Of a DNA stretch of 64,000 nucleotides, positions 1-8,986 are shown piece after piece. The position numbers and the translations under genes are program-made. Every line of letters begins with the position of its first letter. The stretch's first letter is position 1. The notes beneath the pieces were generated by a model. It searched no databases. It had not been told where the DNA came from and was given only the letters and a program-made list of their open reading frames with translations. Origin of the DNA: Tannerella serpentiformis (GTDB lineage Bacteria > Bacteroidota > Bacteroidia > Bacteroidales > Tannerellaceae); the NCBI RefSeq assembly GCF_003033925.1, contig NZ_CP028365.1:1612001-1676000 (forward strand), in the 5' to 3' direction.

Positions 1-1266
1 ACAGCCACGTTACTCACGTTAATCATCGTCCCTGTGCTATATGCTTTGGAAGAGAAATCGGGGCGGCTATCGTTCAAACGGTCGCTTCCCCTTACGCTGT
101 TAATCATAGCATTTGGGGTAGGTGCTCCCGTCCAAGCCCGTTCTCAACAGAAAGTAGATCTCAAACAAGCCCTTGTGTTGGCCGAGCAGTATTACCCGAC
201 GATGAAAGCTGCGCAATTGTCCGTAGATCATGAAACGGCGATGAAGGCCGGCGTAAACGACATTGGGACGACCGAATTCTCTGCCGGTGCAGACGAAATC
301 GGTAGGGGAAATGAGGGCACTTTCACCCTGCTCAGTGTGCGGCAAAACCTTCACTTTTTGGGTAACAAGGCGCGCAGTCGCCATCAATCTCAAATGGTGT
401 CCACGGCCAGCGCTGCGGCAGAACTCACCCGCAAGCAGTTGCAGAAGAGGGTCAGCCAGGCCTATGTCCAAGCCTATGTCGCCGGCCAACGAATGGAGGT
501 TTATGCGACAATAGACTCTATCTATGGTAGCTTTGAAATGGCGGCAAAAGCGAAATACGATGCCCGAGAAACCTCCTATCTGGAATACCTCACGGCCAGG
601 AAGAAGGCCATACAGACGGCTGAAGAAAAGCGGCAGGCTGCAGATGACTATCGCATAGCCGTGATGCAGCTCTCGCTGTGGTTAGGCGATGGTGTCTACG
701 AGCCGACGGTTGCCCCGGAAGAGCCTTTGCAGGTCGCGGATAGAGACAGCGTAGCCGATAGCCCACTGTCGAGACTTTACGCCGAGAAAGTGAAGCTGGC
801 AACTGAGAATATCTCTTTGGAAAAATCGAAATCACTCCCCACGTTCTTCGTAGAAGGAGGAACGAAAATGATGGGAAATCGCATGGGCTATTGGAGCATC
901 GACGTCGGGGTGAGCGTTCCCCTGTTCAGAAAGTCTTATCGGGCACGGGAGAAGGCAGCACGCATCGAGCGTGATATGGCTACGGCTGACTTCGAGGCGG
1001 CTCAAATAGCACTCCGCGCAACGGAGAACAGCCTCATGGCACAGTATCAGAAGTGGAAACGTTTGCTGATGTATTATCATCAAACGGCCTTACCCACCGC
1101 ACGCGAGCAGCAGAAAGGGGCCGCAGCGGCTTATCGCTTAGGGGCCACCGACTATATCGGATTCATTCAGACTATGGGCGATGCCGTCCAAACAGAACTC
1201 GACTATTGGACGGCCTACGAACAGTTACTTCAAACACAAATCGATTTACAATATCTCAACCTATGA
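1..1266 (+). CDS. Partial CusA-type RND efflux pump fused to a C-terminal TolC domain (5' end outside window)
   Basis: The reading frame is open from base 1. The first codons read TATLLTLIIVPVLYALEE, which matches the last transmembrane helix of HME/HAE RND pumps. The frame then runs without a stop through a hydrophobic stretch (LPLTLLIIAFGVGAPVQA) into about 390 residues of an outer-membrane efflux (TolC/CusC) domain with the usual long helical segments. A start at base 34 would leave no proper beginning, so I read this as the tail of one long polypeptide. Bacteroidetes CusA/CzcA pumps with a fused TolC domain are known. Expected role: export of Cu/Ag or Zn/Cd/Co across both membranes. The stop overlaps the next start (ATGA), so the adaptor is translationally coupled. 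The metal specificity cannot be read from this fragment. Confidence 0.82.
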   Translation, partial: TATLLTLIIVPVLYALEEKSGRLSFKRSLPLTLLIIAFGVGAPVQARSQQKVDLKQALVLAEQYYPTMKAAQLSVDHETAMKAGVNDIGTTEFSAGADEIGRGNEGTFTLLSVRQNLHFLGNKARSRHQSQMVSTASAAAELTRKQLQKRVSQAYVQAYVAGQRMEVYATIDSIYGSFEMAAKAKYDARETSYLEYLTARKKAIQTAEEKRQAADDYRIAVMQLSLWLGDGVYEPTVAPEEPLQVADRDSVADSPLSRLYAEKVKLATENISLEKSKSLPTFFVEGGTKMMGNRMGYWSIDVGVSVPLFRKSYRAREKAARIERDMATADFEAAQIALRATENSLMAQYQKWKRLLMYYHQTALPTAREQQKGAAAAYRLGATDYIGFIQTMGDAVQTELDYWTAYEQLLQTQIDLQYLNL

Positions 1267-2441
1267 CGACAATGAAAAAGAAAGCATGCTTATATATCGC
1301 CGCAGCCCTGCTCGTAGCATCATGCGGCACAAAGAATGAACAGGAAGAAGGCCGAAGCGAGGACTTGCCCGAAAAGAACACCGTGGAGCTTACCGACAAA
1401 CAAATGCAACAGCTGAACATCACGACCGGTGCATTGGCCGATCACACCTTTGCCGGAACCATTCAAGCAAGTGGGCGGCTCACCACCTCGCCGCAAGGCG
1501 AGGCTTCGATAGCGCCCAAGATGGGGGCCAATGTGGAGCGCGTGCTGGTCAGGGAAGGGCAAGAGGTGACGAAGGGGCAAGTGTTGGCCTACCTGTCTCA
1601 TCCAGACTTATTAGAGATCCAGTCGCGTTATCTCACGGCGGTTAACCGTCGCGATTATCTCAGTAAAGAGTACCAGCGACAAACTCAGATGATGGACGAA
1701 AAGGTAGGCGCCGGCAAAGACTACGACAGAACAAAATCGGAACTGCAAATCATCAACAGCGAGATTCGCATGCTGACGACACAACTGCAACAATTGGGAA
1801 TCGCACCCTCATCCCTAAGGGCCGGAAAGGCAGTCTCGGCCATTGCCGTAACCAGCCCCATAGCCGGAACCGTGGAGCGGATCGATGTGGAGACGGGGCA
1901 GTATGCCGCCCCTGAAACGCCTATGATGAGAATCATAAACACGCAAAGCCTCTTCGCCGAATTGCAGGTCTATCAGAGCGATCTGCCCCGATTGCAAAAA
2001 GGGCAAGAAGTCGATCTGCAGGTGCAGGCTGCCGGAGATGGAGGAAAGGTCTTCAAGGGTAAAATCTACGCCATCGGGAAAACGTTTGACAGCAACATGC
2101 AGTCCGTCCCCGTAAGGGTGGATATGGATGGGGCTAAGGATGCACTCATCTCAGGTCTCTATGTGGAAGCGCAAATTGCAGCAGGCGTTTCGACGATGAA
2201 AGCTGTACCGGCAGAAGCCGTGGTGGATGAAGAGGATAAGTCGTACATCTTCGCGGCGGTAAGAGTCGGTGACAAATGGACGTTTACCCCCATTGCTGTG
2301 ACGAAAATCAAAGAAGAGAATGGCATGGTGGCAGTAAAGCCCGTCCAAGAAGATTTGAAGATGGAGGGAAGAACGGTGGCTCTTTCTGGGGCTTACTATC
2401 TACTCTCCGAAATGAAAAAAGGAGAGACCGGCGAGGAGTAG
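1263..2441 (+). CDS. CusB/HlyD-family periplasmic adaptor lipoprotein of RND metal efflux
   Basis: This 392-residue protein starts at the ATG that overlaps the previous stop (ATGA). An open frame extends further upstream, but only this start gives a signal peptide: MTTMKKKACLYIAAALLVASC, with a lipobox cysteine (VASC). The body has the layout of a membrane fusion protein: a barrel-sandwich half (GANVERVLVREGQEVTKGQV), a helical hairpin (about residues 120-180), the second lipoyl half (SPIAGTVERIDVETGQYA) and a beta-barrel with a membrane-proximal domain. It should link the inner-membrane RND pump to the TolC domain. No metal-binding His/Met-rich tail is visible. Confidence 0.88.
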   Translation: MTTMKKKACLYIAAALLVASCGTKNEQEEGRSEDLPEKNTVELTDKQMQQLNITTGALADHTFAGTIQASGRLTTSPQGEASIAPKMGANVERVLVREGQEVTKGQVLAYLSHPDLLEIQSRYLTAVNRRDYLSKEYQRQTQMMDEKVGAGKDYDRTKSELQIINSEIRMLTTQLQQLGIAPSSLRAGKAVSAIAVTSPIAGTVERIDVETGQYAAPETPMMRIINTQSLFAELQVYQSDLPRLQKGQEVDLQVQAAGDGGKVFKGKIYAIGKTFDSNMQSVPVRVDMDGAKDALISGLYVEAQIAAGVSTMKAVPAEAVVDEEDKSYIFAAVRVGDKWTFTPIAVTKIKEENGMVAVKPVQEDLKMEGRTVALSGAYYLLSEMKKGETGEE

Positions 2442-2472
2442 CAGAGGCGATAAAGCCTTCCTTTCCTCGATG

Positions 2473-2935
2473 GGGAAATGGCCTCTCCCGAAGGTTGGAC
2501 CCATTTCCTCAGTCGGGAAATGACCTCTCCCGAAGGTTGGACCCATTTCCTCAGTCGGGAAATGGCCTTTCCCGAAGGTTGGACCCATTTCCTCAGTCGG
2601 GAAATGGCCTCTCCCGAAGGTTGGACCCATTTCCTGACTCGGGAAATGGCCTCTCCCGAAGGTCGGACCCATTTCCTCAGTCGGGAAATGACCTCTCCCG
2701 AAGGTTGGGCCCATTTCCGAGGCTCGGGAGTGGCCTCTCCCGAAGGTTGGGCCCATTTCCGAGGCTCGGGAATGCCCTCTCCCGAAGGTTGGACCCATTT
2801 CCGAGGTTCGGGAATGCCCTCTCCCGAAGGTTGGACCCATTTCCGAGGCTCGGGAATGCCCTCTCCCGAAGGTTAGACCCATTTCCGAGGCTCGGGAATG
2901 GCCTCTCCCGAAGGTTGGATTCCTTTGAGGCTTGG
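2473..2935. repeat. Array A: about eleven tandem 42-bp repeats inside the metal-efflux cluster
   Basis: Units begin at 2473, 2515, 2557, 2599, 2641, 2683 and continue with near-identical sequence to about 2935. Across each unit junction the sequence CCATTTCC-(7 nt)-GGAAATGG forms a hairpin with 8-bp arms. From about 2711 the loop changes from TCAGTCG to GAGGCTC, so the array has two sub-blocks. Because 42 is a multiple of three and the unit lacks stops in several frames, long low-complexity frames run through it on both strands. I do not believe any of them is translated. The array fills the gap between the adaptor and the P-type ATPase. Confidence 0.93.
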
Positions 2936-3001
2936 GGAAGAAGGTGGCTGGCATACGTCGAATCATTACTGCATAAGAATTGCATATCCAATCACATCAT
3001 C

Positions 3002-4885
3002 ATGATAAAGAACAAGAAATTACAGCGAATCATCCTCTCCGCACTCCTACTCATCGCAGCCGTGGCGGTGGAGAGAAACGCCGTGTTGCCCGTATGGCAA
3101 CTACTGTTGATCTACTTGCCTTCCTACCTGCTCGTGAGTTACGACATCTTGGCTGAAGCCTGGGAGGGCATTATGGAACGAGATCCATTCAACGAACATC
3201 TGCTGATGAGCATAGCTACGCTTGGCGCTATGCTGATCGGCTTCCTGCCCGGCGCCGAGCCGGAGTTCACCGAGGCTGTCTTTGTGATGCTCTTCTTTCA
3301 GGTGGGCGAACTGTTTGAAGAATATGCCGAGGATCGCAGCCGACGCTCCATCGCCGAGCTGATGGACATCCGTCCGGATACGGCCACGGTGGAGCGTAAC
3401 GGTGTAACCGAGGCGGTGCACCCCGAGACTGTAGCCGTGGGAGAGCTGCTTGTGCTGCGACCAGGAGACAAAGTGCCGATGGACGGCATCGTCATCGAAG
3501 GGACATCAAGCCTGAACACCGTGGCGCTGACGGGCGAGAGTGTTCCGCGCACAGTGGGCCGCGGCGACAGGGTCATCTCGGGCTGCGTCAATGTCAGCGG
3601 AATGATCAAGATGCGGGTGGAGAAGAGCTTCGGCGAATCTACCGTCTCCAAGATCATTCGTCTGGTAGAAAGCGCCGGAGAGAACAAGTCGAAGAGCGAA
3701 AACTTCATCACCCGTTTTGCGAAGGTCTATACTCCCATCGTGGTCTATATCTCTCTTGCGCTGGCCATCCTGCCGCCACTGCTCTCGGGCGACTTTGTAG
3801 CCGTCTTCCCGCTTTGGCTGAATCGCGCACTCACCTTCTTAGTTGTGTCCTGCCCCTGCGCCTTGGTGCTATCCATCCCTCTGACCTTCTTTGGTGGCAT
3901 CGGTGGGGCTTCGCGACAAGGCATCCTTATCAAGGGCGGAAACTACATGGACACGTTGGCCAAGGCGGACACGGTGGTGTTTGACAAGACGGGCACCCTC
4001 ACGCGGGGCGTGTTCAGCGTAAACGCCATACACCCCAAGGCAATCAGCGATCGGGAGCTGCTCCATTTAGCCGCTCACGTAGAGCGTTTCTCCACGCACC
4101 CCATCGCACAGTCGCTGCGTGAGGCATACCCCGAAGAGTCGGACGACTGCACGGTGAAGGATGTGGAGGAGATAGCCGGACATGGCATCCGCGCTCAAGT
4201 CAATGGCCGCAGCGTGAGCGTGGGTAACACGAAAATGATGGACAGCATTGGCGCCCAATGGCTGCCTTGCAAGCTGATAGGTACAATCATACATCTGGCT
4301 GTGGATGGCACATACATGGGGCACATCGTCATCTCTGACGAGATCAAAGACGACGCCAGCGAAGCCATTGATGCGCTTAAAGCCTTGGGCGTACGAAAGA
4401 CCGTCATGCTTACCGGCGACCGCAAAGAGGTGGGTGAGGATGTGGCCAAGCGGATCGGAATCGACGAGGTGCAGACCGGATTGTTACCGGCCGATAAGGT
4501 GAGCCACCTTGAGCGATTGATGAAGGAGAAGAAAGCCGGAGGCAGTCTGCTCTTCGTCGGCGACGGCATCAACGATGCGCCTGTACTAGCCCGTGCGGAC
4601 GTAGGCGTGGCTATGGGTGCCCTCGGATCGGACGCAGCAGTAGAGGCTGCCGATGTGGTATTGATGGACGATCGTCCGTCGAAGGTGGCAGGAGCCATAT
4701 CCATCTCTCGCAAGACCATCGGTGTGGCCATGCAGAACGCATGGTTTGCTATTGTGATCAAGGTGCTCGTACTCCTTTTGGCCGGATTTGGCATCGCCAC
4801 GATGTGGATGGCCGTCTTTGCAGATGTCGGCGTCACCGTCTTAGCCGTGTTCAATGCCATGCGGACACTGCGAGTGAAGAGTTGA
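3002..4885 (+). CDS. P1B-type heavy-metal-translocating ATPase (Zn/Cd/Pb type likely)
   Basis: This 627-residue protein starts at ATG 3002 just before a hydrophobic N-terminus. The frame is open further upstream only because of the 42-bp repeats. Visible motifs in order: TGES actuator loop, CPC in a membrane helix (C284-P285-C286), phosphorylation motif DKTGTLT (D328), the HP dipeptide of P1B pumps (STHPIA) and the hinge GDGINDAP (from residue 520). CPC with this overall form fits the ZntA/CadA/HMA2 group, but substrate is inferred. There is no N-terminal HMA metal-binding domain, which is common in Bacteroidetes. It lies in the same direction as the RND genes and probably works with them in metal export. 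Confidence 0.93.
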   Translation: MIKNKKLQRIILSALLLIAAVAVERNAVLPVWQLLLIYLPSYLLVSYDILAEAWEGIMERDPFNEHLLMSIATLGAMLIGFLPGAEPEFTEAVFVMLFFQVGELFEEYAEDRSRRSIAELMDIRPDTATVERNGVTEAVHPETVAVGELLVLRPGDKVPMDGIVIEGTSSLNTVALTGESVPRTVGRGDRVISGCVNVSGMIKMRVEKSFGESTVSKIIRLVESAGENKSKSENFITRFAKVYTPIVVYISLALAILPPLLSGDFVAVFPLWLNRALTFLVVSCPCALVLSIPLTFFGGIGGASRQGILIKGGNYMDTLAKADTVVFDKTGTLTRGVFSVNAIHPKAISDRELLHLAAHVERFSTHPIAQSLREAYPEESDDCTVKDVEEIAGHGIRAQVNGRSVSVGNTKMMDSIGAQWLPCKLIGTIIHLAVDGTYMGHIVISDEIKDDASEAIDALKALGVRKTVMLTGDRKEVGEDVAKRIGIDEVQTGLLPADKVSHLERLMKEKKAGGSLLFVGDGINDAPVLARADVGVAMGALGSDAAVEAADVVLMDDRPSKVAGAISISRKTIGVAMQNAWFAIVIKVLVLLLAGFGIATMWMAVFADVGVTVLAVFNAMRTLRVKS

Positions 4886-4930
4886 ATCTCTCTCTCTACA
4901 CAAAGGCATATCACATGAAAGAGGAATGAA

Positions 4931-4999
4931 AAAGAAGGGGAGTAAGGTGTAGTCAGAATGGTTTCATCTATCCTGACTACACCTCAACCCCTCTTCTTT
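4931..4999. terminator. Long hairpin after the P-type ATPase, terminator-like
   Basis: The arms AAAGAAGGGG-(4)-AGGTGTAGTCAG and CTGACTACACCT-(3)-CCCC-(1)-TTCTTT are complementary around a loop of about 16 nt. It lies between the ATPase stop and the convergent recombinase stop and could end transcription from both sides. An attachment-site role next to the integrases cannot be excluded. Confidence 0.6.
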
Positions 5000-5091
5000 C
5001 ACTGTATTACCCCCATTGTAGTCATGTAGTAAGATAGAATCAGTGAAAGGGAAAAAGTATGCCGTTTTACGTTAGACAGCCGTCCTAGGAA

Positions 5092-6300
5092 TCACACTGA
5101 AGCCGCTTGTTGCTTTTGGATCAGCTTGTCCATGTCTTCCGAGATCTTTTTGTCCGTCACCTGCGCATAGATCTGCGTGCTGGAGATGGAGGCATGTCCC
5201 ATCATCTTGGCGATGCTCTCTATCGGGATGCCTGCGCTGAGCGACAGGGTTCCGAACGTGTGGCGTGCCATGTGGAAAGACAGTCGTTGCCTGACGCCAC
5301 ACGCCAGTCCCACAGTACTCAGTTTGCTATTCATCACACTGCGGCTGCAACTGCGTGGAAAGATAAGGTCCTCGCCTTTTCCTTTCACCGCCTGATTCTC
5401 CCGGCATCTGCTAAGGATCTCCTCCGCGATCGGATGTAGCGGCACGACAGACTCGACTTTTGTCTTCTGCCGTTCCTTGCGGATATACCTCCCGCCATCG
5501 GCAGCTGTTTGAATGTGCGAGAACTTCAGGCGTTCCATATCCGCAATGGCCAGTCCGGTGAAGCAGGAAAAGAGGAACATCTGCCGGGCCTGCTCTGCGT
5601 CCCTGTCGTTCACTTTCAGCGCCATGAGCTTGGCCACGTCGCTCTTTTGCAAGAATCGAATCTTCCTTTCCTCTTTTTCATAGGTGACATCTTCAAAAGG
5701 ATGGCAGCGGATGACTTTCAAGTCTACCGCACGATACATCAATCGACTCAATCGGCAGAGGTGCTTGTTCATGGTCGATGCCGCCAAACCGCGTTTTTTG
5801 AGAAAGAAGCGGAAGTCCTCAAACAGATCTTCCGTAATGCCTACGAGGGGGATGTCTCGCCCTCCGTTTTCCTTCATGAACGCCCGAAGCAGCTTGTCCG
5901 AATAGATCAGGTTTTGGTAGGTGCTTTCAGCTTTCGACTTGCCTACGCATGCCTTCACAGATTGCAGTTCCGCCTCGCTCATGGCCAAAAGGGTGGTCGG
6001 TACGGCGGCAACGCCCTGCAAGCGGTTCTTGAGCAGTTCTGCACTGACTATGCCGTCCTTCGTGAGCATTTCCGCGTAAGTCTTTTCCACAAGCTCCTTG
6101 AACGCTGCGAGGCGTTGGTTGATTTTCTTTTCGCCGGCTGTCCCCTGTCTGCTGTTCCATTCGGCCGGCAGACATTCCTCACCTGTGGTAATAGCTGTGC
6201 TCCTACCATCGATAGTGACGCGGCAAAAGATGGCTGTCTTGCCGTCTGCTTTTGTCTTCTGCCTGTTGATGTAGAACAGGATCTTGAATGTACTTCTCAT
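5092..6300 (-). CDS. Tyrosine recombinase (Bacteroidetes integrative-element type), second of a tandem pair
   Basis: This 402-residue integrase has an N-terminal arm-binding region (MRSTFKILFYINRQKTK), a central SAM-like core-binding domain and a C-terminal catalytic domain. The catalytic box reads HMARHTFGTLSLSAGI, followed by GHASISSTQIYAQV with the tyrosine nucleophile. The usual first catalytic arginine region reads FTGLAIADMERL and has no Arg in the canonical place, as reported for the IntDOT group. The start is 12 bp after the stop of the upstream recombinase gene, so the two are probably co-transcribed. The pair is typical of one end of integrative/conjugative or mobilizable elements. 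Confidence 0.92.
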   Translation of the reverse strand: MRSTFKILFYINRQKTKADGKTAIFCRVTIDGRSTAITTGEECLPAEWNSRQGTAGEKKINQRLAAFKELVEKTYAEMLTKDGIVSAELLKNRLQGVAAVPTTLLAMSEAELQSVKACVGKSKAESTYQNLIYSDKLLRAFMKENGGRDIPLVGITEDLFEDFRFFLKKRGLAASTMNKHLCRLSRLMYRAVDLKVIRCHPFEDVTYEKEERKIRFLQKSDVAKLMALKVNDRDAEQARQMFLFSCFTGLAIADMERLKFSHIQTAADGGRYIRKERQKTKVESVVPLHPIAEEILSRCRENQAVKGKGEDLIFPRSCSRSVMNSKLSTVGLACGVRQRLSFHMARHTFGTLSLSAGIPIESIAKMMGHASISSTQIYAQVTDKKISEDMDKLIQKQQAASV

Positions 6301-6312
6301 GTTGGTCTGTGG

Positions 6313-7542
6313 TTAAATGGTTAGGTGCAAATCTTCGGTGAAGGCGATTAAGCGATCGAACTCCTCGAATAACTTCTGCGGTGTCACCTTCGCATATCGC
6401 TCGGTCATGCGCACTGTGCTATGTCCAAGCATCTTGCTGACGGTCTCGATGGGCACGCCCTGTTCCAAGGTGATGAGCGTAGCGAAGGTGTGTCGAGCGG
6501 TGTGTGTGGTGAAGGGCAGCGTGATACCGGCCCGCAGTCGGAGGGCTTTCAGATGCGATTGATAGGTTATGTAATGGATGTGAGGAAGCAACGTATCCCT
6601 CGATTCATCATGCAATTTGTTCATCAGTTGAAGGGCCTCGGGCAACAGCTTTACACGGCAGAGGACACCCGTCTTCTGCCGGTTGAACTTCAGCCAAAGG
6701 GCGCCTTCGTCGTCGCAGACAAGATGCCCACGGTTCAGTGCCATTAGATCGCAATAGGCGGCGCCGGTGTAACAGGCGAAAAGAAACACATCGCGCGCTG
6801 TCTCCAAGTCAGCCTCCCAGCCGTCAAAACAGAGCGCCTTTAACATGTCCAACGCTTCCCTATCGAGCGCTTTGGGCAGTCGACTGTCTCCCTTGTCTAC
6901 ATGCACATTGTCGAATAACAAGGTGTCTGCCGCGCCTTCTCGATACGCCAGCTTGCAGACCTTTTTGACAAGGACGACCATGTTGTAGCAGGTGCTTTGT
7001 TTTAGCCCTACCTCTCCGGTTGCGAACTGCTCGAACCGCTTGACGAAGTCTTCCGTGAGCTGCGAAAAGGTCAAGTCCGAAGCGTTATGCTTCGCCCGAA
7101 TGAACTGTTGCAGCCTCATTCTTGTCTGACGATACAAGACCAAAGACTCTCTTTTGATGTCTATCCCGACGTGCTCCTCCATATCCTCGATCAGGCCGTC
7201 AAACCGCTCCAAAAGCATGGTTCGACTCTGCACGCTGCCTTGGAAATGCTCCTTGATGTCGGTTGCGTCAAATGGAGATCCCTTGGCAAGCAAGGACTGA
7301 TAGGAAGACTGAACGGCAAGAAGGAGGTTGTCCAATCGTCCATTGACTTCGACCGCCTCACGGCTCTTCCCGTCCACCCGACTTTCGCGCGGGTTCCACA
7401 AATCGGGATTGCAGAACAGCTTGCAACTGAACTGTGCAATGGAACGCCCCAGCGTGATCCGTCCCATGATCGGCGCCTTGCCCGACCTGTCGCGACTGCT
7501 CTTTTTGAGGTAGAGCAACACCTTCATTTTCATGTCATCCAT
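6313..7542 (-). CDS. Tyrosine recombinase (Bacteroidetes integrative-element type), first of a tandem pair
   Basis: This recombinase has up to 409 residues. The start may be MDDMKMKV at 7542 or the internal MKMKVLLYL nine bases later. Domains are as in its neighbour: an arm-binding N-terminus, a SAM-like domain, and a catalytic domain with HTARHTFATLITLEQG then GHSTVRMTERYAKV (Tyr nucleophile). The position of the first catalytic Arg reads CYTGAAYCDLMAL, so it lacks the canonical residue. It is only distantly similar to the other integrase, so the pair is not a recent duplication. Its promoter should lie in 7543-7840, next to array B. Confidence 0.92.
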   Translation of the reverse strand: MDDMKMKVLLYLKKSSRDRSGKAPIMGRITLGRSIAQFSCKLFCNPDLWNPRESRVDGKSREAVEVNGRLDNLLLAVQSSYQSLLAKGSPFDATDIKEHFQGSVQSRTMLLERFDGLIEDMEEHVGIDIKRESLVLYRQTRMRLQQFIRAKHNASDLTFSQLTEDFVKRFEQFATGEVGLKQSTCYNMVVLVKKVCKLAYREGAADTLLFDNVHVDKGDSRLPKALDREALDMLKALCFDGWEADLETARDVFLFACYTGAAYCDLMALNRGHLVCDDEGALWLKFNRQKTGVLCRVKLLPEALQLMNKLHDESRDTLLPHIHYITYQSHLKALRLRAGITLPFTTHTARHTFATLITLEQGVPIETVSKMLGHSTVRMTERYAKVTPQKLFEEFDRLIAFTEDLHLTI

Positions 7543-7835
7543 ACGCTTTGAAAACTGTGGGCAAAATTACCCGGTTCAAAGCGTCCGTTACCTGTGCAGA
7601 ATCCTGTATATCAATGCAAAAGAACCGTGTGCGAGAAAGACTCAGTTACCTGCTTTTGCACCCTCGTTACCTGTCGCGGGGCGGGGTAATGCTTTGGTAA
7701 CTGAACTTCTGCCTAAAATCGCACTTTTCTGCCTTTTACGCTCGACGCAATCGGAAGCATATCGACCCCTTTCTGCCTAATTATCAGTCCACTTACTCCG
7801 ACATCGAGACTTCTGCTTTTGAGGGGAATAGTTGG
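7543..7835. other. Intergenic leader of the recombinase pair; no gene seen
   Basis: About 290 bases separate the recombinase start from the 22-bp repeats. I see no supported gene. It should contain the integrase promoter and possibly one attachment end, but no direct repeat or tRNA 3' end could be recognised. Confidence 0.4.
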
Positions 7836-8110
7836 TTCGGAACGTATCACAACCACGTTCCGAGGTACCCAAGACCACGTCCGGAACGTATCGCAACCAC
7901 GTTCCGAGGTACCCAAGACCACGTTCGGAACGTATCAAGACCACGTCCCGAACCTATCGACACCACGTCCGGAACGTATTACAACCACCTCCCTAACGTA
8001 TTACAACCACCTCGGAACGTATTACAACCACCTCACCAACGTATTCTAACCACCTCGGAACGTATTACAACCACCTCACCAACGTATTTCGACCACCTCG
8101 GAACGTATTA
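7836..8110. repeat. Array B: tandem repeats of about 21-22 bp (GGAACGTATTACAACCACC type)
   Basis: About a dozen units of a 21-22 bp motif lie in tandem with small variations (cacaaccac, caagaccac, gacaccac, and a 'ccctaacg' variant near 8000). In the left part two neighbouring units join as ACGTTC/GAACGT-like palindromes. The same motif recurs in the opposite orientation at 51453-51790. The array lies between the integrases and the rprY terminator. Confidence 0.92.
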
Positions 8111-8147
8111 AGGGGCTGCCTCGTAACATCCTTCCGATACATAGAAA

Positions 8148-8190
8148 AGAGGGGCGGAGCACCCTTGTTGCTGGGTGTCCGTCCCTCTCT
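8148..8190 (-). terminator. Rho-independent terminator of the rprX-rprY operon
   Basis: Read on the minus strand, a GC-rich stem AGAGAGGGACGGACACCC pairs with GGGTGCTCCGCCCCTCT around a short loop and is followed by TTTTC. It lies about 55 bp past the response-regulator stop. Confidence 0.85.
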
Positions 8191-8244
8191 TGCGGTGTTT
8201 ACAGCGTCGCCCCGGGGAGGGGGGCGCTGCGTGCGGGAGACTCC

Positions 8245-8976
8245 TTAGTCGATGAGTCCTTCTTCGCGTGCCTGATCCTCGCCCGACTGGGTGATGAGCT
8301 TGTAGCCCTTCCCGTGGATGTTGATGATCTCGATGTTGGGATCGTCGCGGAGCAGCTTGCGCAGCTTGGTGATGTAGACGTCCATGCTGCGGGCGTTGAA
8401 GTAGTTGTCGTCTACCCAGATGGTCTTCAGGGCGTAGTTACGCTCCAGCACCTCGTTGGCATGGGCGCAGAGGAGGGTCAGCAGCTCGCACTCTTTGGTG
8501 GTGAGCTTGGTCATCTTCTCGCCGATGGTGAGGGTCTGCTTCTGGGTGTCGAACATGAACTGGCCGATGCGATAGAAGGGCACGTCTTTGGGCTTCTTGC
8601 CCTTGACGCGGCGCAGGATGGCTTCGATGCGCGAGAGGAGCACCTCCATGCTGAAGGGCTTCGTGAGGTAGTCGTCGGCGCCGTTCTTGAAGCCCTCGAG
8701 CACGTCCTCGTTCATCGTCTTGGCGGTGAGGAAGACCAGGGGCACGTCGGGGTTGATCTGGCGGATGTCCTGCGCCAGGGTAAAGCCGTCCTTCTTGGGC
8801 ATCATCACGTCCAAGAGGCAGATGTCATACTTGGCTTCGGAAAAGCCCTTCAGACCTGCTTCGCCATCGGTGAAGAGGTCGGTGGTAAAACCTTTGGCCT
8901 GGAGGTATTCGCGGAGGATCATACCCAGGTTCTCGTCGTCTTCGCAGAGGAAGATTCTCAATTTTTCATCCATCAT
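8245..8976 (-). CDS. rprY: OmpR-family response regulator, RprY-like
   Basis: This is a 243-residue regulator. I place the start at ATGATGGATGAAAAA (8976), 10 bp after the kinase stop; a longer open frame would overlap the kinase by about 100 bases without family support. The receiver domain has the acidic pair (EDDEN) and phospho-acceptor Asp55 (DICLLDVMMPKKDG, numbered from MDEK). The winged-helix domain (TTKECELLTLLCAHAN ... MDVYITKLRKLL ... NIHGKGYKLI) is OmpR type. It shares an operon with the kinase upstream. Bacteroidetes RprY has been linked to oxidative and membrane stress; that role here is by homology. Confidence 0.9.
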   Translation of the reverse strand: MMDEKLRIFLCEDDENLGMILREYLQAKGFTTDLFTDGEAGLKGFSEAKYDICLLDVMMPKKDGFTLAQDIRQINPDVPLVFLTAKTMNEDVLEGFKNGADDYLTKPFSMEVLLSRIEAILRRVKGKKPKDVPFYRIGQFMFDTQKQTLTIGEKMTKLTTKECELLTLLCAHANEVLERNYALKTIWVDDNYFNARSMDVYITKLRKLLRDDPNIEIINIHGKGYKLITQSGEDQAREEGLID

Positions 8977-8986
8977 AATGCTTGTA

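Noticed and set aside
2276-3001. Extended N-terminal reading frame (about 240 residues of a 14-residue repeat) before the P-type ATPase
   Set aside because: It is open only because the 42-bp repeat lacks stops in several frames on both strands. The family start lies at 3002 and the low-complexity peptide has no signal or domain.
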